From: Flavobacteriaceae bacterium
GTDB taxonomy: Bacteria > Bacteroidota > Bacteroidia > Flavobacteriales > Flavobacteriaceae
Length of the DNA: 46,668 nt
NCBI GenBank assembly: GCA_024643385.1
Contig: JAHEMZ010000018.1
Coordinates: 1-46,668 of the forward strand
Direction of reading: 5' to 3'
Position numbers and translations under genes: made by a program. This document shows positions 40,999-46,668 of this stretch, piece after piece. Under the pieces are notes generated by a model. It was given only the letters and a program-made list of their open reading frames with translations, had not been told where the DNA came from and made no database searches. Every line of letters begins with the position of its first letter. Within the stretch, counting starts at the first letter, position 1.

Positions 40999-42654
40999 TT
41001 ACCTTCGGATCACTACTTTTTTAGTAATACTGTTTTGTGTGTCTCCGTCAGTTAAATAAAGGAAATAAATACCTTCTGTGTAGTTTTCAATATTCAAAAT
41101 ATTTTCTGAACTCGACATATTCCCGGAAACGATCTTTTGCCCTAACAGATTGTAAAATTCGAATTGTAGGTTGGGGTACTGCGTATTCATCACGGTAATA
41201 TAAGAAGAGGCAGGGTTTGGAAAAACGGCCAGCTGTCCTTCAATTTCAAATTCTCCGATATTCAACGAGTTTTCCAACGTTGGCACTTTAGACAACCCGG
41301 TATTGTCAGGATCTAACCAATCGACTAACCGCGATGAAGAGGAAGCGCCTAAATTCCAGGAAACACCAAATCGTCCATAAATATCATATTCCCCATTCGT
41401 TTCTATTCCATTACAAACTGATAAGCCGGCATATAGCTGTCCGATAATACTCCCTTCCTCGTTAAATAAAGGCGATCCGGAAGAACCGCTTTCCGTGGTA
41501 CCCATGTCCCATCCGTCTCCGCCACCTACCGATTGGCCTTTGATCAACCAAACATGCGTGCCATTGGCCACGTCTTGCATAGCGGGATCATTATCTCTGC
41601 ATATTTTCATTATATCTCCGCTGGGATGGTGAATACCTACTTGAAACTGCGGAATATCGTCAGAATTATCCCAACCGGCAAAGGAAACATCCCAAGCTGA
41701 GGGTATTGGATTAAATAATTCGACCAAGGCGAAATCAGAAGCGGCACTATGTGCTTTCAATTCTGCTCCACTCATGGTAAAATTGGTTTGCAAATCGGCG
41801 CTTTCACCAACTTCTCCACATATCGGACTTGGGCTCACCCAATTGAATCGAACTGACCAAAGGGAAGGGTCCGAATTTTCCAGGCAATGATTTGCAGTAA
41901 GTAAATAGGGTGTCTTATCCTGTAAAGTATTATTTATTAGAGCAGCAGAACATAGGTGTCCATTACCCAAATTAAGTAAAGCCACTGCTTTTTTCAATTT
42001 GCTCTTTTTGGATTCGAAATCACTTCCGACGGAACAATTCACGTCATAATTACAATCTCCTGAATCCTCCAATCCCCGTCCATTTCCATCTATCAAATCA
42101 TTTACTCTACCCATCCGATAACCATGAATCACATTTCCAATTTTCAAATGGGTTTGTGTCCCAGTATCTCGTGGGCTTAAATACTCTATTATAATTACGT
42201 CCCCCGTTATGAACCAGGATCCCAATACACTCGCTGATCGATTATCTACATGAGTATATACTTTGGAAAAGTCAGTCCGATCGAGATTATACATTTGCAA
42301 ACGGGATCCTTTAGGTAGATAAAAATCGCTGAAATTTACCCCTAAATTGATCGCATCAGGTGATTTTATAGCAATTCGCCATATTCTATCTCCATTCGGA
42401 AGATCATACCATATCCCACTGTTATTTAAGTCCAATACAATTGGTCTGAGAATACCATAGCGCCATGGCTGTGTTTTATCCAAATCATTCACCATGTCCT
42501 CTGCGACTATGCTTTCCAGATCTAAAGGGGATAATTCCAATGGGGCTATATCTTGTAATCCCAAGTACCATCCCAATGGCTTATCGGTGGAATATTGTCC
42601 AAACACAGTTCCCATAACCATCAAAAGAAACAATAAAAGGCAACGAGATCGCAT
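40999..42654 (-). CDS. secreted trypsin-like serine protease with T9SS sorting domain
   Basis: The protein has 551 residues. A signal peptide ends near residue 19 (GTVFG|Q). After an N-terminal propeptide-like region (20-200), residues 205-450 form a chymotrypsin-fold protease resembling lysyl endopeptidase: His256 (LLTANHCLE), Asp307 (ASDFALVELF) and Ser392 (GTTESGSSGSPLF). Several cysteines (201, 207, 235, 257, 279) could form disulfides. The C-terminus (LAVFPNPASSYITV ... GIYFLYLTDGDTQNSITKKVVIRR) is a type A sorting domain. It would be exported through T9SS as an extracellular or surface protease. Substrate specificity is not established from the sequence. Confidence 0.9.
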   Translation of the reverse strand: MRSRCLLLFLLMVMGTVFGQYSTDKPLGWYLGLQDIAPLELSPLDLESIVAEDMVNDLDKTQPWRYGILRPIVLDLNNSGIWYDLPNGDRIWRIAIKSPDAINLGVNFSDFYLPKGSRLQMYNLDRTDFSKVYTHVDNRSASVLGSWFITGDVIIIEYLSPRDTGTQTHLKIGNVIHGYRMGRVNDLIDGNGRGLEDSGDCNYDVNCSVGSDFESKKSKLKKAVALLNLGNGHLCSAALINNTLQDKTPYLLTANHCLENSDPSLWSVRFNWVSPSPICGEVGESADLQTNFTMSGAELKAHSAASDFALVELFNPIPSAWDVSFAGWDNSDDIPQFQVGIHHPSGDIMKICRDNDPAMQDVANGTHVWLIKGQSVGGGDGWDMGTTESGSSGSPLFNEEGSIIGQLYAGLSVCNGIETNGEYDIYGRFGVSWNLGASSSSRLVDWLDPDNTGLSKVPTLENSLNIGEFEIEGQLAVFPNPASSYITVMNTQYPNLQFEFYNLLGQKIVSGNMSSSENILNIENYTEGIYFLYLTDGDTQNSITKKVVIRR

Positions 42655-42727
42655 GCTTATAAGGACTGATTAGTAGTTATTTAACTATACTAAGATAGCC
42701 ATTTCTTTTAAAATTGAAACGGTTCAG

Positions 42728-42761
42728 AAAAAAAAATCCTTAGTTCAGAAAACTAAGGATT
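42728..42761 (-). terminator. terminator after queA
   Basis: AATCCTTAGTT (42735-42745) pairs with AACTAAGGATT (42751-42761) around CAGAA. On the minus strand it is followed by nine Ts. Canonical intrinsic terminator. Confidence 0.88.
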
Positions 42762-42785
42762 ATAATTTGTAAAAGTTATGAGTTA

Positions 42786-43835
42786 TCAGATGATCAACAT
42801 GGCATCTCCATAGGTATAGAATCGATATCGTTCCTTTATTGCCTCAGCATAGGCTTTTTTAATGAACTCATGTCCCGCAAAGGCAGAAACCATCATTAAT
42901 AAAGTAGATTTAGGCGTATGGAAATTAGTAACCATGCTATTGGCAATACTAAAATCGTAGGGAGGAAAGATGAATTTATTCGTCCACCCGGAATAAGCAT
43001 TCAGCGTTGCATTGGAAGACACCGAACTCTCTAATGCACGCATTACGGTAGTTCCAACAGCACAAATCCTCTTTTTTCTCTGAATACCACTATTAATCTT
43101 GAGCACGGAAGTATTGTCAATAATTATTTCTTCTGAATCCATTTTATGCTTGGATAGATCTTCCACTTCCACAGGACTGAATGTACCCAAGCCTACATGC
43201 AAAGTTACCTCGGCAAAATCAACACCCTTAATCTCTAAACGTTTCATTAAATGTTTTGAGAAATGCAGACCGGCGGTTGGCGCGGCCACAGCACCTTCAT
43301 TCTTCGCAAAGATGGTCTGGTAACGTTCGGCGTCTTCCGGTTCCACCTCTCTTTTGATATACTTTGGAAGAGGAGTTTCCCCCAATTCAGTCAGTTTGTT
43401 TCTAAACTCTTCATACGAACCATCGAACAAAAAACGTAAAGTTCTGCCTCGAGAGGTAGTATTGTCTATTACCTCTGCCACCAAAGATTCATCATCTCCA
43501 AAATATAATTTATTTCCGATCCTGATCTTACGTGCCGGATCAACCAACACGTCCCAAAGTCGGGTTTCAGAATTCAACTCACGCAATAAAAACACTTCAA
43601 TCCGCGCACCGGTTTTCTCCTTATTTCCAAAGAGTCGGGCCGGAAAAACTTTTGTATTATTCAGAACCAAAACGTCGTCTTCTTGAAAATAATCAATTAG
43701 ATCTTTGAACATTTTGTGCTCAATTGTCTGAGTTTTTCTATCCAACACCATCAATCGTGCATCATCCCTATTTGGAGCAGGATATTCGGCAAGTAATTCT
43801 TGTGGTAAGTTAAAATTGAAATTGGAGAGTTTCAT
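42786..43835 (-). CDS. queA: S-adenosylmethionine:tRNA ribosyltransferase-isomerase
   Basis: Converts 7-aminomethyl-deazaguanine in tRNA to epoxyqueuosine. I choose the start at 43835 ([20 protein letters not shown], 349 residues), the usual N-terminus. An ATG 6 nt earlier (43841) is also possible. The longest reading, from 43871, overlaps the promoter -7 box and cannot be right. Conserved segments are [35 protein letters not shown] and the late [18 protein letters not shown]. It has its own promoter after aroA, and a strong terminator follows. Confidence 0.96.
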   Translation of the reverse strand: MKLSNFNFNLPQELLAEYPAPNRDDARLMVLDRKTQTIEHKMFKDLIDYFQEDDVLVLNNTKVFPARLFGNKEKTGARIEVFLLRELNSETRLWDVLVDPARKIRIGNKLYFGDDESLVAEVIDNTTSRGRTLRFLFDGSYEEFRNKLTELGETPLPKYIKREVEPEDAERYQTIFAKNEGAVAAPTAGLHFSKHLMKRLEIKGVDFAEVTLHVGLGTFSPVEVEDLSKHKMDSEEIIIDNTSVLKINSGIQRKKRICAVGTTVMRALESSVSSNATLNAYSGWTNKFIFPPYDFSIANSMVTNFHTPKSTLLMMVSAFAGHEFIKKAYAEAIKERYRFYTYGDAMLII

Positions 43836-43868
43836 TCCCATAAGTGTGGCTTTAAATTTTAGAAGGCG

Positions 43869-43900
43869 CAAATATACAACCTCAACTAGGGGGATGTCAA
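43869..43900 (-). promoter_or_regulatory. promoter of queA
   Basis: TTG (43898-43900), a 21-nt spacer and TATATTTG (43869-43876) on the minus strand. The expected RNA start is near 43863, downstream of the longest ORF start. That rules out initiation at 43871. Confidence 0.75.
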
Positions 43901-43915
43901 GTAAATGGAGGTTTA

Positions 43916-45151
43916 TTATTCGGATATTATTGAAAATCCAAGCGTTTTCAAATCTTCCCAGTAGCTAGGAAAGGATTTGGACACCACTTCACTGTCTAAA
44001 ATCTTGAGGGAGCCCTTTAATGCAAGTGGAGCAAAAGCCATAGCCATTCTATGATCGCTATAGGTATGGACAACTACATTGGAATTTAAAAAGTTCGAAG
44101 GTTGTAGCGTGAGACTATTTTCAGTCACCTCTATTGTTGCACCCATTTTTTGCAATTCGCATTGTAATGCAAGTAAACGATCGGTCTCTTTGATCTTTAA
44201 GGTATGCAATCCGGTTAAAAGGCAACCGATTCCTAACCCGAAACAACTTACGGCAATTGTTTGCGCAATGTCTGGTGTATTCACAAGGTTTAATGTGAGC
44301 CGTTCCGGTAATTTAAAATTTGGCAATAGGGTTAGCACAATGGCCTGTTCGCTTTCTAAGAAAGTTGTTTTCACCCCTAAGGATTCATACAGTCGGGAAA
44401 GTGCGGCATCCCCCTGCAAACTATGATATCGATAACTTGACAGCTTCAATCGGATCCCTTCGGAAAGCGCTACGATACTATAAAAATAGGAGGCTGAGCT
44501 CCAATCGGATTCTACAATACAGCTAATGGGACCTAGGTTAGGTTGCGAAGGTATTATAATAGTGGCATTCTCAAATTTTCCGGCTATACCCACTCGTTTC
44601 ATAAGAGAGAGAGTCATATTGATATAAGGCACCGATGTGATCTCTCCTTGTAAATGAATGATAAGGCCATGGGGTAAACTTGGAGCGATCAACATAAGGG
44701 CCGAGATATATTGACTGCTCGTATGAGCAGGAATCGTTACTTCCTTTTTATCGAATGATTTTCCCTTGATCCGCAGTGGAGGATACCCCTCCTTATTCAA
44801 ATACAAAATCTCAGCTCCCAGTGCCCTTAGTGCGTCTACCAAAATTCCAATAGGCCGTTCCTGCATTCGCTCACTTCCTGTGAGAACGACTTCAGACCCA
44901 ACCTTACGGGCTAGAAAAGCCGTTAAAAATCGCATGGCGGTTCCCGCATGATGCACGTCAATTTGTCCTTCTCCACTCTCAAGTGCCCTTTTAAGAACCA
45001 GGGTGTCATCACTTTCCGACAAGTTCTCAATTTGTATTTGGGGGTACAATGCTTTTAAGATCAGTAATCGGTTCGATTCACTTTTTGAGCCTGTGATCTC
45101 CAGATGGATTTCTTGATTAAGGAGGCGAATATGCGAGAGTAAGGCATTCAA
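43916..45151 (-). CDS. aroA: 3-phosphoshikimate 1-carboxyvinyltransferase (EPSP synthase)
   Basis: Sixth step of the shikimate pathway, joining phosphoenolpyruvate to shikimate 3-phosphate. The 411-residue length is slightly short but complete. Signatures include [15 protein letters not shown] (21-35, first substrate loop), [15 protein letters not shown] (about 61-75), [32 protein letters not shown] and [20 protein letters not shown]. The GTAMRF in place of the commoner GTALRP loop resembles other Bacteroidetes enzymes and may affect inhibitor sensitivity. It starts 4 nt after a small membrane-protein gene, so it is co-transcribed. Confidence 0.95.
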   Translation of the reverse strand: MNALLSHIRLLNQEIHLEITGSKSESNRLLILKALYPQIQIENLSESDDTLVLKRALESGEGQIDVHHAGTAMRFLTAFLARKVGSEVVLTGSERMQERPIGILVDALRALGAEILYLNKEGYPPLRIKGKSFDKKEVTIPAHTSSQYISALMLIAPSLPHGLIIHLQGEITSVPYINMTLSLMKRVGIAGKFENATIIIPSQPNLGPISCIVESDWSSASYFYSIVALSEGIRLKLSSYRYHSLQGDAALSRLYESLGVKTTFLESEQAIVLTLLPNFKLPERLTLNLVNTPDIAQTIAVSCFGLGIGCLLTGLHTLKIKETDRLLALQCELQKMGATIEVTENSLTLQPSNFLNSNVVVHTYSDHRMAMAFAPLALKGSLKILDSEVVSKSFPSYWEDLKTLGFSIISE

Positions 45152-45155
45152 ACTA

Positions 45156-45383
45156 CTATTCTTTCTCCTTTAATTTTTTCCAGAATTTCCCATAAGTCAC
45201 AAAAAAACCATAGACAAATCCTCCTGCAAAAACGGCTATAAAAAACGTAAAGGGTTCCTGAATAAAATCAAATTTAAATCCTTCCAATGCCCATTTAAAT
45301 AATATAAAAAGTATGCTAAAAGCGAGTCCGATAGAAATTACAGATCTCCAAAAATGAGGATGGTTGATCACTTTTTTAAACAT
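45156..45383 (-). CDS. small two-helix membrane protein (75 aa)
   Basis: A conserved-looking hypothetical protein. Two hydrophobic helices lie at about 14-32 (SVISIGLAFSILFILFKWAL) and 44-62 (PFTFFIAVFAGGFVYGFFVTY), with basic ends (KFWKKLKEKE). Both termini are probably cytosolic. No family recognised. It is packed between the MazG-like gene (1-nt gap) and aroA (4-nt gap), which supports that it is a real gene of this operon. Confidence 0.75.
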   Translation of the reverse strand: MFKKVINHPHFWRSVISIGLAFSILFILFKWALEGFKFDFIQEPFTFFIAVFAGGFVYGFFVTYGKFWKKLKEKE

Positions 45384-45384
45384 G

Positions 45385-45711
45385 CTATTTTAATTTTTCA
45401 TTAGAATGATGACGATCGTGATCTCGATGTGTTTTTTGATCCATTTTTTTATCAAATGCCTTTTGTAGGTCTACACCCGTTTGATTGGCCAGGCAGAGCA
45501 CGACAAATACCACATCGGCCAATTCTTCTCCTAGATCTTTATCTTTATCACTCTCTTTCTCACTTTGTTCTCCGTAGCGTCGCGCAATGATACGGGCCAC
45601 TTCGCCCACTTCTTCAGTGAGTTGTGCCATATTGGTCAATTCGTTAAAATAGCGAACTCCATGATTCTTGATCCAGTGGTCCACCTCCTTTTGCGCGTGT
45701 TGTAAATTCAT
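45385..45711 (-). CDS. MazG-like nucleotide pyrophosphohydrolase
   Basis: A 108-residue all-alpha NTP-PPase family protein. The metal-binding motifs are LTEEVGEVARII (about 31-42, ExxE) and LGEELADVVFVV (about 60-71, ExxD). Such proteins hydrolyse aberrant or damaged nucleoside triphosphates. The exact substrate is unknown. The tail is rich in His and charged residues (THRDHDRHHSNEKLK). It lies 70 bp downstream of dtd and 1 nt ahead of the small membrane-protein gene. Confidence 0.9.
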   Translation of the reverse strand: MNLQHAQKEVDHWIKNHGVRYFNELTNMAQLTEEVGEVARIIARRYGEQSEKESDKDKDLGEELADVVFVVLCLANQTGVDLQKAFDKKMDQKTHRDHDRHHSNEKLK

Positions 45712-45781
45712 TCTTTTAATCTTTTTATAGCGATCATTACTTATGGAACTCCAATATAGTCAGAAAATATAAAATCACATA

Positions 45782-46234
45782 TCATTCTTTATGTTTGGTA
45801 TCGATAACTATGGTTACCGGGCCATCATTGATCAATGAAATATCCATCATTGCCCCAAACTGTCCGGTGGCAACGCTTCGCATGGCCTCTTGTTCCAATT
45901 GAGCAATAAATTTTTGATACAAAGGGATCGCCAATTCGGGTCTTGCCGCTTTTATAAATGAAGGTCGATTTCCCTTTTTGGTACTGGCGTGCAAAGTGAA
46001 CTGACTCACTACTAATAAACCCCCATTGATGTCTGATACGGATAAATTCATAGCGCCATCTTCATCGGAAAATACCCGTAGCTGTGCAATTTTTTTTGCC
46101 AACCAGTTGATATCTTCATAGGTATCTTCTGTTTCAATACCCAGTAATATTAGAAAACCACTTTTTATTTCTGAATGGACTTTGCCATTGATATGCACAG
46201 ATGCATTTTTTACGCGCTGAATTACGGCTCTCAT
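45782..46234 (-). CDS. dtd: D-aminoacyl-tRNA deacylase
   Basis: Removes D-amino acids (and glycine from tRNA-Ala) from mischarged tRNAs. The 150-residue length is normal. Family motifs are [15 protein letters not shown] at the start, the catalytic-loop [18 protein letters not shown] (about 76-93), and near the end the [11 protein letters not shown] motif with the cross-subunit GPVT sequence. The start overlaps the rsgA stop by 4 nt (ATGA). Confidence 0.97.
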   Translation of the reverse strand: MRAVIQRVKNASVHINGKVHSEIKSGFLILLGIETEDTYEDINWLAKKIAQLRVFSDEDGAMNLSVSDINGGLLVVSQFTLHASTKKGNRPSFIKAARPELAIPLYQKFIAQLEQEAMRSVATGQFGAMMDISLINDGPVTIVIDTKHKE

Positions 46235-46668
46235 TCGTTGGTATAAATATCTTTTCGGTAGGTATCCTCTTCTCCTTCCATAATTTGCAAATAACTTTTG
46301 TAACGTGACCAGGATAACTCATCCCGTTCTAAAGCTTCTTTCACAGCACATTTCGGCTCTTGAAGATGCAGGCAGTTATGAAATTTGCAGTGTTCCTTGA
46401 GGGCAAAAAACTCTGGGAAATACCCCCCTATTTCCTCCTTTTCCATTTCAACCACACCAAAACCTTTTATTCCGGGGGTATCAATAATTTGAGCACCAAA
46501 TGACAGGTCATACATTTCAGCAAAGGTAGTTGTATGCTGACCTTGCAAATGTTGTTCGGATATTGTAGCTGTCTTTAGGTTTAACCCGGGTTCCAACGTA
46601 TTGATCAGTGTAGATTTCCCCACACCGCTATGACCGGAAAACATGGACACTTTGTTTTGCATCAATTG
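46231..46668 (-). CDS. rsgA: ribosome small-subunit GTPase RsgA, 3' part (truncated by the window)
   Basis: Circularly permuted GTPase for 30S maturation. The window holds only the C-terminal 145 or so residues, because the reading frame runs off the right edge without a true start. The G1 motif is [12 protein letters not shown] and the G3 motif is DTPGIKGF. The zinc-binding signature [16 protein letters not shown] (Cys, His, Cys, Cys) is complete and diagnostic. The N-terminal OB domain and G4 motif (which precede G1 in this permuted family) lie outside. Its end overlaps dtd. Confidence 0.95.
   Translation of the reverse strand, partial: QLMQNKVSMFSGHSGVGKSTLINTLEPGLNLKTATISEQHLQGQHTTTFAEMYDLSFGAQIIDTPGIKGFGVVEMEKEEIGGYFPEFFALKEHCKFHNCLHLQEPKCAVKEALERDELSWSRYKSYLQIMEGEEDTYRKDIYTNE

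Noticed and set aside
45385-45711. His-rich tail of the MazG-like protein as a novel metal-binding extension
   Set aside because: From memory, similar RDxxRHxxNEKLK tails occur in related Bacteroidetes proteins, so it is probably a normal family feature.

Overview
The window is chromosomal DNA from a member of the Bacteroidetes, almost certainly the family Flavobacteriaceae. The evidence is a 287-residue primary sigma factor without region 1.1, gliding genes gldB and gldC, three secreted proteins with type IX secretion (T9SS) C-terminal sorting domains, an FtsZ with a very long acidic tail, a DUF6090 protein, and several promoters of the Bacteroidetes form (TTG, about 20 nt, TAnnTTTG). I cannot assign a genus.

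Layout. At 1-6715 (plus strand) lie a DUF6090 membrane protein, rpoD, a BLUF blue-light sensor, rpe, a membrane-anchored AraC-type regulator, a secreted beta-propeller T9SS cargo and a YpdA-type flavoprotein reductase. At 6712-9017 (minus) lie an MtfA-like zinc peptidase, a conserved hypothetical, tRNA-Arg(TCG) surrounded by repeat debris, and yqeY. At 9150-12695 (minus) is an accessory-looking pair: a caspase-like protease with a helical-repeat tail and a membrane TolB-like/TPR protein. A 45-residue Lys/Ser/Ala-rich ORF (12800-12937, plus) diverges from it.

At 13260-28714 (minus) is a complete flavobacterial division and cell-wall (dcw) cluster: mraZ-rsmH-ftsL-ftsI-murE-mraY-murD-ftsW-murG-murC-ftsQ-ftsA-ftsZ. 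It is tightly packed, with most junctions overlapping or separated by a few bases. It is preceded by three 10-bp-phased boxes that look like the MraZ operator and closed by a hairpin after ftsZ.

At 28957-35300 lie an alpha/beta hydrolase and engB (plus), gldC and gldB (minus), nadE and an atypical NarL-type response regulator (plus), and dnaG (minus). The primase lacks all four zinc ligands. At 35386-37843 (minus) is an ECF sigma factor, a likely membrane anti-sigma or partner, and an outer-membrane-like protein, with an ECF-type promoter that suggests autoregulation. At 37918-46668 lie a polyprenyl diphosphate synthase, a T9SS adhesin-like protein, rlmN, a T9SS serine protease, queA, aroA, a small membrane protein, a MazG-like pyrophosphatase, dtd and the 3' part of rsgA.

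Most of the window is ordinary core genome. The best candidates for something unusual are the caspase/TolB-TPR pair between ftsZ and yqeY, the zinc-less DnaG, the response regulator with Glu at the phospho-acceptor position, the three-box MraZ operator, and the tRNA-Arg fragment and terminator duplications. No CRISPR array, transposase, integrase or rRNA was seen.
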